A stretch of 64,000 nucleotides of DNA. Origin: Haemaphysalis longicornis (Eukaryota; Arthropoda; Arachnida; Ixodida; Ixodidae). Shown in pieces: positions 10,415-20,231 of this stretch. How positions within the stretch are numbered: position 1 is the first letter of the stretch; each line of letters opens with the position of its first letter. The position numbers and the translations under genes are program-made. The stretch lies in the NCBI GenBank assembly GCA_013339765.2, contig CM023448.1:282407717-282471716 (forward strand), given 5' to 3'. The notes beneath the pieces were generated by a model, which ran no database searches, was not told the DNA's origin, and was given only the letters and a program-made list of their open reading frames with translations.

Positions 10415-11826
10415 GCAAGCTTGCTCGTTAAAGCTGTTTTCTTTCTTTTGGTGTACTTGATTTGTTTTTCTACGGAACGCAGGTGCGCTGGAAGACATCC
10501 TAGCCGCTTTTGACCAACCCGAGAACTTCGCCAGGCTTCAAGATGCAAAAGATCTGGCTGGGAACGACATGCTCAAGCACATGCAAATTGTTTTTCCACT
10601 TTTAGCGCAAATTGAGATGGGTGTCATCGAAAGCTACGGCTTCACACGTGATGGAGAAGGTAAGGAAAAACAATTCGTGGGTTGTTAGCGTAACGCTAGC
10701 ACTGCAGTGACTGCAGCTGCCTGCAATGTGGGAACGGAGATGCCGTCATTGATACCCGAGTCATTCGGCACCCCCAACAACAGTACACTGCAGTGCAGTT
10801 TAGTGAGCGTAAGAACTCGTGTTGTCAAGTGGGATCAGAAGCTAAGTGGCAGTTTTCGCTTTTCGCGTTCGCGACCTCTTAACGGCACTGTTGCTCTCTA
10901 TCAGTAGCAGAATTTTGGCGAAAAGAAAACAAAAATCCGCGTAACACACACACAAAAACAAAGTGCCTCTAAAACCAAGCAATGACAATTTGACCTTACC
11001 TGGATGCAACATACGCCCGGACGTAACGGACCGCATCTGGCGTCGCCAAATAAGGTTATGTTCGGTTCGCGGAAATTTTTAAGACAAGATTCGGTTGCAA
11101 CGGCGACCTGACTCGGGCTTAGGTTTGAGCGAGTTAATTTCCATTTGAAAGACATAAATGCTTGCTTTTGGACGAACACCCGAGGCTGTAAGCTACTTGT
11201 TCTGATTTTCTTGTCACACTTTGGAAGTAATAAGAACTGTGAAGCATTGCTTGTGCATCGAGACTGGGAACGGCTGTTTTTCAGGCGATGACAGTGGAAC
11301 TAGAGAGACGAAGTAGACTCTGTTGGCGATTCTGAGCCTTGCTAGCATGCCCCCTACAAATTTTTTTGCAGCTGTTAAAACTCTGTCTGCAGCGATGAAA
11401 CTGAGGGTGAGGATACAATGGTTTTGCCTAGCCAATCTCAATTTCCAAAGTATTAATTAAACAAAAACATTTGGTTGGTTTCGGTGATCCCCTCACGTAT
11501 CTTTGGCTAGACTGTCAGAGTCTGTTGCCACGAGATTTGGCTGCAAATGTTGTAACAATCGCGAAAGCAAAAGGCATATCTGCCCTGCTTGAATCTTGCT
11601 GTTCTGGCACCTTTGACCAAGAATGACAAAGACGAGTGTTTTCTTGACGATGACAAGTAGGAGAGAAGTAATGCTAATGTGTTTTTCTACTTCGTCAGGT
11701 GTGCTGCAATTTGCCCAAATCATCAAACAAATGGAAAGGGACCACCCTGAAATCGCACGCCTGAATGCCGAGCTGCGAGCTCATTTCATCCCACCTATGG
11801 TGCCGCCATCGCTGCCCGACAACTAA
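10363..11826 (+). CDS. C12orf57: Protein C10 orthologue (C12orf57/GRCC10), three exons, complete
   Basis: Joining 10363-10414, 10483-10659 and 11699-11826 gives 118 residues, close to the 126 of the human protein. The match spans most of the length: ALEDILAAFDQPENFARLQ, NDMLKHMQIVFPLLAQIE, IESYGFTRDGEGVLQFAQII, DHPEIARLNAELRAHFIPPM. The family is a small, soluble, mainly helical metazoan protein whose biochemical role is poorly defined; human C12orf57 is linked to brain and eye development. The start MSATLSFKENLDSEKAK is chosen because it is in frame with the exon 2 match after splicing. Intron 1 uses a GC donor (G|GCAAGC) and an AG acceptor; intron 2 is GT-AG. Both introns split a Gly codon after its first base. 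Longer frames upstream with ATG at 10263 are out of frame. Confidence 0.93.
10483..10659 (+). CDS. C12orf57: Protein C10 exon 2
   Basis: The acceptor is ACGCAG|GTGCGC and the donor GAAG|GTAAGG. The exon codes the family core from ALEDILAAFDQPENF to ESYGFTRDGE. It enters and leaves in phase 1. Confidence 0.93.
10660..11698 (+). other. Protein C10 intron 2
   Basis: This 1039-nt GT-AG intron ends TTCGTCAG. No repeat or nested gene is recognised inside it. Confidence 0.85.
11699..11826 (+). CDS. C12orf57: Protein C10 exon 3
   Basis: The exon codes GVLQFAQIIKQMERDHPEIA onward to the C-terminus FIPPMVPPSLPDN, with TAA at 11824-11826. The FIPPM..P ending parallels the FLPPMTLPP segment of the human protein. 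Confidence 0.94.
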
Positions 11827-12148
11827 TTTATTTGACAAGCTTACTTCCACTCAACGCTGTTGTGCAGTATCTCTAATGTCTAATGTAGAGTTCATTTTTG
11901 TGTGCTCATGTTTTCTCAGATCACTGCCCCCCCCCCCATCCCCCGCCTTCCATTTCATTTTTTTTAAGCCACACGTTCTGTTGAAATGATAATGTAGTGT
12001 CTGTACTCTATTGTTTTAGACATAATCATCTTATTCAAACAGTACAACTTCATCCAGCTTTATGCTACCTTGTGACAACTTTGATGTTACAGATACCCTA
12101 AATTGAACAAACTGTGGAGAATGTGTGCCGATGTCATGTGCCATTTAA

Positions 12149-12154
12149 AATAAA
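12149..12154 (+). terminator. Polyadenylation signal of the Protein C10 gene
   Basis: AATAAA lies 323 nt after the stop codon. A second AATAAA at 12201-12206 is an alternative signal. Confidence 0.5.
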
Positions 12155-12206
12155 ACTATTTATGCTACAAGCACACTACGCGTTATATCAGTTATTTCTT
12201 AATAAA

Positions 12207-12902
12207 GCGAGCAGTTTCAGTTTTCTGTCGAAGTTTACAGACACTAGTGGTAGTTTTTGCTTCTATTATTCAGCTGCAAGAGTTTCAGAATTACTGTTCC
12301 ATTGATATAATTGATTTCTGCAGTGTCTTGTGCCTGGTTCACAAACAGTGCAGTTGACCCTACGTTTAATATTACTGGCTAGAAGACAGTATTGGATTTA
12401 CTATGCCTCATTGGAACTGTCTGCTTTATCCTGCAGACTTATGCAAAAATAAATAAATCACTTAAAATCACAGATTTGATGCAAAAGTGAGTGATCCTGG
12501 GCACTTTTCACATGTGTTGCACTTGCATCAAAAGTCACTTTCTAACCTCCCCATTTCAGAATTGATTCAGAAGCATCTGAGGGCACACTGGCCTCAAAAG
12601 GATGGTGTGAAGCAAATGTAAAACGATTCTTCACTTGGAGGCAGTTAATTTTGTAATCCGCTGCATCCCTAGCACACCAAAGTTGGTGTTCGGATTTTTG
12701 AACTTTTACACACCCAAAAAAATTATCTTCACAGTAATGTAAAATGAAAACCCAACTGTCCACCTAACATGCAGCCTTACAGCTACAAACGAAAGCTGTA
12801 CAGCTTTCTCAGTACCTTTGCAGTTGGAGAACAATTAGACCTGGTACGGCAGTCACTGTACAGACTGACAGTTTTTATTGTGAGAGCGAATTAACTCGAA
12901 AT
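12207..12902. other. Intergenic, no gene seen
   Basis: The sequence is A/T-rich with no supported coding frame. A block near 12785 (AGCTACAAACGAAAGCTGTA) resembles one end of the repeat family described at 12903-13035 and 43845-43975. Confidence 0.4.
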
Positions 12903-13035
12903 GAGAGGCAATGTTAATCAGCCAGATTAGAGGAAATCCCTAAGGTGCAGTAAGTTTATGCAAAAAAAAAAATTGACATCCACCTGAAATGTATCCATGA
13001 TATGAAAAATATAAAGCTTTCTCTGTACAGCTTGC
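12903..13035 (+). repeat. Dispersed repeat shared with 43845-43975 (inverted)
   Basis: In order it holds AATCAGCCAGATTAGAGGAA, ATCCCTAAGGTGCAGTAAGT, TTGACATCCACCTGAAATG and AAAGCTTTCTCTGTACAGCT. The reverse complement of 43845-43975 carries the same blocks in the same order. The family is unidentified. Confidence 0.65.
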
Positions 13036-13059
13036 ATTTTAGGTGGCTGTCAAATTTTT

Positions 13060-14467
13060 CCTTCGCAGAAACTTGTGACTCCAGGATAATGACATTCATG
13101 TTGTCCATTGCTAAGGATGGAAGCACCACGATGATAATGCAAATTCCCACTCTGCTGCCCCGTGACAGTGACCAGGTCCCGAGCACTGTTTGCTATGTGT
13201 CGCCACAGGACATTTACTAGATGTCATCCGAGCAAGAGAAAGGCCCGTGGATTCCGTCCATTGTGAGATTTCTGTTTAACTCGTCGGCAAACAGTGCATC
13301 TCGGACACCATGCCAGCAGGCATCACAGTTTGCCATTCATGATGAAATGCTGTTTTGGTGCAACTACCAACCCGAAGGTCACAAATGGCTTAATAATTCT
13401 GCGCAATTTACGCTCATAGATACGCATTTATTCTCGCGAAGAGCAGCATTGCTCCCATGCAGGTGCACTCAAAACCTATCAACACTTGCATTTGCAACAC
13501 GCTGGCAAGGCATGTACGATGTTGTTCATTAATGCGTTTATATTTGCGTTCCATGCAAATGACAAAAAATCTCCACCCTACCATGAAACTGGCCCCATGC
13601 AGCCTTTGCCATATCCAGAGCAACCATTTGACCATGCCAGTATTGACATCTCTTGCACTGCAACTGGCAACCACTGGGTCGCCACTGTTGGCTACACGAC
13701 ATGGTAAGGCGAGACTGCCGCCCCGCAGGCTGCATCTGTGCGCGAAGGCGCCTCCTTCCTTCTTTGGCACTTCAGTTTGCGGCATAAAGTGCCCCGTAGC
13801 TCCTCAGTGGTTGAGGAAGAGTTTTTCTGTCCAAAGTTATATAACACCTTCCTCAAAGCCTCCCATACTGTCCACTGCATCATTACTGCGCACCACCCAG
13901 AGGCCAATGGTTTCGCCAAATGTTCTAACTGGATCTTAAGTGGCACGCTTGCAATGTACATCACATTAAATCATTTGAAGTGGGACGCACTCCGCGACCG
14001 GCTTTCTCTCCTTTTTTCATTTTGTATGGACGCACTCCCTTGTGCACCGTGGACACCATACTTCAGTATCGTCTCAATAAGTCACAGTGCACACCCATCA
14101 CTGACATCGCCAAGCATGTCGAAGAATGTCGTGAACTGACCAGTCTTTAACCAAGGAAAATCAAAACGTCATAAGTCGCACCACAACGAAAGCCCGCCTG
14201 CTTCTACCCATTCACCTGGCTCGCTGATCTGGCTGTAGTGTGGGTGCCGCCAACTTCTGCTTTTAGCAGTAAATTGCTTTCGCAGTACCATGGCTCCTGC
14301 TGTGTCGTCAAACATACGTCTACTGTTAATCATGTGGTTGAGCTCGTCACTCCTTCACTCGACCAGCATCGCCACGGCCATGGCATTGCCTCAAGCCCTG
14401 CATCAACCCTGTCAGCGTTTCGTCTCCCTAAGCCCCCAGGATGGCTCTTTCCATCCTGGGGGAAACT
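13060..14467 (+). mobile_element. Dead Ty3/Gypsy pol remnant: zinc-binding and integrase part
   Basis: Fragments in several + frames follow the order of a Gypsy pol C-terminus. The zinc-binding module region has FAIHDEMLFWCNYQPEGHKW (about 13335) and ATRWQGMYDVVH (about 13497). The integrase entry reads PEQPFDHASIDISC (about 13613), followed by TGNHWVATVGYTTW, then SFLLWHFSLRHKVPRSS. The region of the second catalytic Asp is deleted or altered, reading SSVVEEEFFC. The last conserved part reads TAHHPEANGFAKCSNWILSG (about 13885), then ITLNHLKWDAL and LLSQYHGSCCVVKHTS. Stops and frameshifts are frequent, so it is inactive. Gag, protease and RT are not seen. A purine-rich GGGGGAAAC at 14458-14466 before TGTAAGG resembles a polypurine tract followed by an LTR start. 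Confidence 0.82.
14433..14462. repeat. 12-bp perfect hairpin at the end of the Gypsy pol remnant
   Basis: CCCCCAGGATGG (14433-14444), a 6-nt loop, and CCATCCTGGGGG (14451-14462) form a perfect inverted repeat that overlaps the putative polypurine tract. Confidence 0.85.
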
Positions 14468-17400
14468 GTAAGGAGGACCGTCACCAGCACCATTCCCATT
14501 CAAACAATGGAGACGTAACCAGCAGTGGGCAACAAATTATTGATTTTTTTTTTAATTGCAGGGCAATATCCATGTGTACACGAAGGAGGAGTTGCAGTAG
14601 TGGTTAGCTGATAATGTTCCTCTAGTACTGGAGCATAGTCAATCAGGGGAGTGGCCAAACAACAGTGGTTGAGAGGGAGGGACAAGATAACTTATCCAAT
14701 TATGGTGCTCTGTATAAGGATAATGAAGGTGGTTGGAAAGGATTGTGAACCACATTTGAGATATAAAAATTAAAAGAATGAAGAAATCTTAATAATTGTG
14801 AAAAGAAATATTAATAGAATGAAACCACATCCTCTTCTTCCTCATCATTTGCAGCAGGCCTAGCTGTCAGCTTTACTGTTGGCCTCATCTTTTTCATCAC
14901 TTGTGTCCAAGCCTATTCAGGTGGAGTCGTGCTGAGAGCAGCTGCCAGAAGCTCATATCCATCCAATTCACCACCACCCATTTTGCTGCAACATCCACAC
15001 ACCCATCCACAATTTATAAGTACCCACTGAAGGGGATTGGTCAATGACGATATCGGCTGTTATTAGAAGCTCACAGAAAATCCAAAACTCCCAATTTGCC
15101 TACGAGGTCAATATACCAACCCCGAATTCTCAGATACTCACTCGGAAAATCGCCAGTAACGAAGGCAGCAGCCATCAAAGGCTCGAGGCCAATTCTCCAA
15201 TACCCATTGGTGGAGAAGTAAACAAACCCACCCACACATGCTTTCACAGCTCAATGAGAAGTGGTGCTCGTGCATTTCGACATTATAAGCAAAAGCTTAG
15301 GTGAACCCATAACTTCTCAAGCAATTAGTAAAAATTTATTCATATCTTTTTTGCCTGGAAAAAAAAGGTTAAAATTTCTTTGCTTTTTTATTCTCCAGTG
15401 AAGTGGGAAATAGCCCACTTGGCTCAATATCTTAAGCTCTTATGCTGATGTTGGATGTGAGTACCAAACTGAAGTACTGCAGAAGTACTGCCTGCATGAG
15501 GTGCCACCTAGTGGTTTGCTATGAACATTACCCTCTCGAGCAGCTGCTACAACTAAACCACCATTTGGCTCCTGTGGCATTGAGGTGCGGTTTCCAATGC
15601 CAATGGCATAGATGAGAGTGTGAAAACTGCAGATTATTTCTCTGCCTTTTCTTTTTATGTAAAAAGATGTTCTCCTACATATGTAACACAACTGTCTTTT
15701 TCACAACTAGAAATGCTTTGGTATCTTTTAGGCCACCTTAACTGTAGCCTGTCGCACCGTATCTTGATGTTCTGCACTGTGCAGGCAATGCGAATTCTGT
15801 ACAGTGCCAGTCTATGGCCAAAAATGTTCTCTCATACACTATGGCTGATGGTGGGTGAACTAACAGTATTCTCCAGCCAAACCAAACGTGATTTTGTTCA
15901 AAATGCTGACATGAACATATAGTGTCGAGCCAACTTGGCCGCAAGAAGGTTGTCAAACGACCACTGAGGACATGCTACAGTTGAAAGCAGTAGCTGGTGC
16001 TTTGCTGAAATGTAGAGTATAGGGACCGGTCACTGTTCAGGGGGCACAACGGATAAGCACAACCTGCGCCGCCTCGCGGAAGCTTGAGCAAACTTTGGGT
16101 CAGTGAGAGCCAGATGGTGGCCGCGCATTCATATGTTCGGCACCGCTTGGTTGTTTGTTTTTGCGATCCTGCAATTGTTTTTGAAAGGTGTCGCATGCTC
16201 GCAAACTGTTCTGGCAAATAGTTTCCACGTCTCAAGTGCTTCTGTGCGGATTCCGGACAATTACGGGGGTGGACTACTAGTTTCAGCCTCGCATGCGCGA
16301 GAAGGGACAGAAATTGTACATTGCCGGGAACGCGTGCGCCGTGAAAGAAATTGACGGGGCAGGCATCGTTGCGAAGTGCCATTCTCGGCAAGGGAAGCGT
16401 ATCTATAGCGCTTCTCTCCAGGTCAGTACAAAGTTTTTGTGTATCACGGCCTGATAAAGTGACTCCAGCGTATACAACGGCGCTCCATGACGGGCGTTTT
16501 TGTTGTTTTCTCTGTTCGCGCCACCACACTACAGTTACTTTTTCTGTGGCCCTTCTTCAGCTCGGCTGGTCTTGTCAGTGATCAGCAACGAATTCTAAAC
16601 TTTATTAGCTGAAGACAAAGTAAGCAAAACCCAGTTCCACCCAGTCTTAACGATCTGTTGATACAGGGGATCGTACTGCGGGTTGTTTACGAAGATTACG
16701 TTTAGTTTCGGCTTCTTTGTTGTGAGTAATGTTAGAGTTGTCTTAGCGTCTAATTGTGATACAATTTGTTCAGGCCATTCAGAATTATACATAAAAATAT
16801 TTCCTCCTCCTCCCCTCCTCTGGTTAAAAAATAACCTCAACTTTCAGAGTGCGCAAAACGCATTAAAGGAGTCAAATAATGCGTGTGAACGCCACCTTGC
16901 TTTTGATATCTTGCCGCGCCCTCGCTTGGAATGCGTGGCCGAACTCTGTACACTTCGGGGAACAAAGTAGGGCAGTTGGCGGGATGCGTCTTAACATTGC
17001 TTTTGGCACCACCCGCGAAGTGCCGTGAGCATATTCTTGTGCCGCCTTTTGGCGTACATTCGGTGCCGTGAATGTCGCAGAAAAAAAAAGGTTACATGCT
17101 GATAAAACAATAGTGGCGGAAACCTTCATATCTTGTGTTATGCAAATTTAAAACGACGACACGAGTTTCACAAATATTGCAGTCTGCGATGTGTATGAAA
17201 CACTAAAAACAAACGTTTTAGTTTTACGGCCCTTCGCGTCTGCGCTGCACATAAACTGTAATCGTACTCACAATTTTCCTCCTTCCACTGACACAATATG
17301 CCATGGCCTTCTTACTTGCTTGACTATTCGTACTGCCAAAATCCATTTCTTGTGACGCTTCTTCTCCCAAGGCTTTCCGTGTACGAAACAATGCCAGGCT

Positions 17401-17639
17401 GCCCTTCGCGATTGTGGCAGTCCTTCAAGCAGCAAACAGTAACGGCGCTGCCATGAATTCTTTCCTGCAGCATTTCGATCCTTTCGGACAGTCCAACTTG
17501 CCATTATGCCTATGTTTCTTAAAAAACTTACGCTACACAGCATCGAACCTGAACGGCCGGTCACACAGCTGAACGGCCGGTCGCGACATCCACCGACCCA
17601 AAGTTGCTAAGCGGCGGCAAGAGGCGGCGCTGCAGTCGC
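14468..17639. other. Probable Gypsy LTR start, then unassigned DNA
   Basis: If 14468 (TGTAAGG) starts a 3' LTR, its end could not be located. The rest contains no recognised gene. A 184-codon minus-strand frame at 15975-16529 and an opposing + frame at 16103-16354 show no domain. A short copy of the 5430/7135 repeat block lies near 16735. A 98-codon minus-strand frame at 17268-17564 is basic and unrecognised. Confidence 0.35.
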
Positions 17640-17921
17640 GGGCAAACTTCAGTGTCCCGTGCCTATAGAGTGGCTGAATTACCTGCCGCTGTTTTTCCAA
17701 TCGTGAGTGTGTATGTGCCAGTTGGGGGTGGCTGAACGAACCTCCATCTTTTGTGGCCAATCCCTATGCGCATCGAGCTTCACGATCGCTGCGCCGCCTT
17801 CCGCCGCTTCTCCGCGGCGCTCACGGGATGACCGCTGCGCAGCTGATAGCGGCTCATGTAGTGTTTTGGTTCTCTTTCGCTTCTTTTTGCCTTTCCGCGC
17901 CCTAAACAACTTGTTAGCGTG
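17640..17921 (+). promoter_or_regulatory. GC-rich promoter-like region before the small predicted gene
   Basis: The stretch is richer in G+C than its surroundings. It has a CCAAT motif (GGCCAATCCC near 17755), a palindromic ATGCGCAT (about 17766), and pyrimidine-rich TTCTCTTTCGCTTC (about 17871), which could serve as an initiator region. No TATA box is evident. The assignment is an inference from composition and from the predicted exon 1 that follows. Confidence 0.4.
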
Positions 17922-18864
17922 ATGTCTGTAAGGAAATAGTACGTTTAGGGCACTTCAAAAAACAGCTGAGTCGTGATAGTGTTTGGACGCCAACAAGAGC
18001 GATCCGGGGACGCGGTACTGCGCACTTCTTCGTCACTCTTACGGGCGACGGCAGCAGCATATCACCACTGTCACCTCCGAATACGTTAGACGCAAGTGAA
18101 TTCTATTGTTGCCTCGTTTAGACCTGATACTGGGACAGTGAAAGGTTGGTTTCGTTTTGCAGCGCACACAATGAATGCGTCTTTGTTTCGAATATACAAG
18201 TCGTAGAAAAACATAATTCGGGGATGTGATTACCTAATACCTGACAATAACGTGCCTCTTATAGGAATAGAGGCCACACGAACATGTTAAGTATATTCCA
18301 GGTCTGGGGGTCGTTAAATATGTGCCCACTCCCAGCTTATAGCAAGGACAAAGGAAAGTTAATGAAACCACGAAAAAATAAACGGTCTACCAAATCTGGA
18401 AGCAATATAATAGCTCGTACAGGAATGAAAAAACCCAGTGCAGCTTTGGAAATGCTAGAGAGGTTCGTCTTAACTTAAGCAAGGTAGAACTCACTAGACC
18501 AACTAGATGCGAAATGCACTGATATTTTCCAAGACAGTGGGGTGGGGGGGAGGATTGGCTTGACTATCGTGTACAAATGCGGAGCGAAAATCAAGGAGTA
18601 ATCCGTTTTAGTAATCACACACACAAGCTGCGCGTTCAATTTTATTTTGGTTTTTGACTTTAACGAACAGCTGATCACTCGGCGGACACATTTTTTGAAG
18701 TATACATACAGTAAGTAAGTTCATAAGTGATAAAAGGTGTCGTATCTGATAAGGCCCTCTAATTCCACTTTTGTGTTACATTCTGCAGGCGCCACGTGTC
18801 CTATGACGACGTTTCGAAGAAGCGTTTAGTCACGAACACGGATATAAGCGGAGGATATATGTAG
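17922..18864 (+). CDS. Predicted small basic protein, three exons, function unknown
   Basis: Joining 17922-17927, 18302-18462 and 18789-18864 gives an 80-residue protein, reading MSVWGSLNMCPLPAYSKDKG at the start and ending LVTNTDISGGYM. The middle is strongly basic (KLMKPRKNKRSTKSGS), suggesting nucleic-acid binding or nuclear location by inference only. Splice sites are ATGTCT|GTAAGG, TTCCAG|GTCTGG, GAGAG|GTTCGT and CTGCAG|GCGCC, and phases agree. I do not recognise the family. The gene lies downstream of Protein C10 in the same orientation and converges on GPATCH1. Exon 1 supplies only two codons, and an alternative is that exon 2 extends left to the acceptor at 18264. Confidence is moderate because the call rests on splice consistency and frame openness. 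Confidence 0.5.
18302..18462 (+). CDS. Small predicted gene, exon 2
   Basis: This 161-nt exon codes VWGSLNMCPLPAYSKDKG through MKKPSAALEMLE and ends with AG of a split Arg codon before a weak GTTCGT donor. The frame is open further left through NRGHTNMLSIFQ to a TATAG acceptor at 18264. Confidence 0.5.
18789..18864 (+). CDS. Small predicted gene, exon 3
   Basis: After the TTCTGCAG acceptor the exon reads RRHVSYDDVSKKRLVTNTDI (first Arg split) and then SGGYM, with TAG at 18862-18864. The short open frame with a clean acceptor and non-repetitive sequence is the best evidence for the gene. Confidence 0.5.
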
Positions 18865-19049
18865 CAGATGACGAATGTTTGTGAGGGCTCGCCTCACGAC
18901 AAGACGACCCAGCAGTAAATTCTTTGTCGTGAACTGACTCCCGATATAATTTTGCATTATTCATCATACTTATTGCATGAATGTCCATGAAATTTATGCC
19001 ATATTGGCTTGTTCTGGGTAGTGATTAGTATCCGAGATATGAAGCGTAA

Positions 19050-19520
19050 CTGGCGTGCTGTCAAGTATGAGTGCTCCGCTAGATTATGTAAGCACACGAA
19101 ACTGATTTACACCGCAGTGTATAGCTGTAGCATGAGCATCTGAATGAACGCTGCTTACGGAGGTACTGTTAGTAAATTTCAGGGCAGTGGAATTAGGTAC
19201 TATCAGCTCTATGCACATACCAGTTTCATGACGGCGGCCTGTAACACACATCTGGCGCTTATGCGGACCAAATGTACCACACTACGATTGCGTCAGAAGT
19301 ATTCACACTCTCGTAAATACAGCACATTTGCGGACAGAGCGACTGCTCCATATAAACATGTATTTCCAACGCATACAAATGGAAAATATCAGTCGTGAAC
19401 GTGCCGCAAAAGCAACGGCGACAGTGGGGAGCAGGACGGAGACTCCCACGACTGCTTTCGAAACGGGCTGCTAGGGGGATTTCAGTGGCGCCCCTACAGG
19501 CAGCGCTCAAGGCGTATAAA
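19050..19520 (+). repeat. About 470-bp dispersed repeat, copy 1
   Basis: The segment matches 42575-43040 in the same orientation. Shared blocks include AGTATGAGTGCTCCGCTAGA, CTGTAACACACATCTGGCGC with TGTTACACACACCTCGTGC, CCTCATATAAACATGTATTT-like text around ATAAAYA, and CACGACTGCTTTCGAAACG with CACAGCTGCTTTCAAAACG. A GCGTATAAATAGGG sequence occurs near its end at about 19512. The family is unidentified. Confidence 0.65.
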
Positions 19521-20147
19521 TAGGGTAGTTGCCGCATTTTTTCTTGTCCATCACTATCACCATCATATGACCAACCAGAGCTTTCTGTCACTGCCAAACA
19601 CACACGCAGCGAAAGTGGTAGAAACGTTCCATTTGAAGCTACCACAGTAAAAAATGGGCAATAGCGTGAACTCATCATTCATAAAAACAGAATAGAACTC
19701 CTTACCCAGTTTAGTCTGTAGAGAACAACTAAAACACTAAGGAGGTCATGTTCTACGCAACAGCACATTGCACCTAGTGACATAGCACGCCTGCATGAGT
19801 GGAACGTACAGCTATAATCTGTGCTTTGCCCTGTTTCAGCCAAGTATAGACAAATGTGTGCTTTGTGGCCAAATATGCTAAAAAGTAAACATAATTAAAT
19901 GTCTCCTTACACATAATAAATGGAAGCATTTAGATTTAAAAGATCTCTCACCATGGCTGGTCACCTGAAATGACTACATCTCATAAATTACAAAGAAATA
20001 AAGCACTGTGGGAAAAAGCGAGGATGAGGACAAGACAGAGACCAGATGAGTACAACCTTTGTCCTTGTTTTTTGAGCAGTATTTATTTCTTTGTCAGTCA
20101 TTAACCAACTACCCAGCAACCAAATCATTTTACATAAAATTACAACT
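19521..20147. other. Intergenic between convergent genes
   Basis: No gene is seen between the small predicted gene and the 3' end of GPATCH1. The sequence is A/T-rich. Confidence 0.4.
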
Positions 20148-20153
20148 TTTATT
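20148..20153 (-). terminator. Polyadenylation signal of GPATCH1
   Basis: AATAAA on the minus strand lies about 50 nt past the GPATCH1 stop codon, giving a short 3' UTR. A second one is at 20082-20087. Confidence 0.6.
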
Positions 20154-20203
20154 GTCACAGCCTATTTACAATCCAGCATCACCCTCTTCCGAATTTTGCC
20201 TTA

Positions 20204-20231
20204 TCACATCAGCTTTCTGAGCTTATCCAGC
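20204..20231 (-). CDS. GPATCH1: GPATCH1 last coding exon
   Basis: After TTTTTCAG the exon completes an Arg codon and reads LDKLRKLM then TGA, matching the human ELLRRLKSL ending. It gives only nine codons including the stop but restores the expected C-terminus. Confidence 0.9.

Noticed and set aside
10137..10460. A 107-codon + frame over Protein C10 exon 1
   Set aside because: It is out of frame with the conserved exons and ends in the intron; the start at 10363 joins correctly.
17268..17564. A basic 98-codon minus-strand frame reading KPWEKKRHKKWILAVRIVKQ that faintly recalls a THAP-type segment
   Set aside because: The expected Cys/His spacing is missing and no splice-consistent neighbour was found, so I do not call it a gene.
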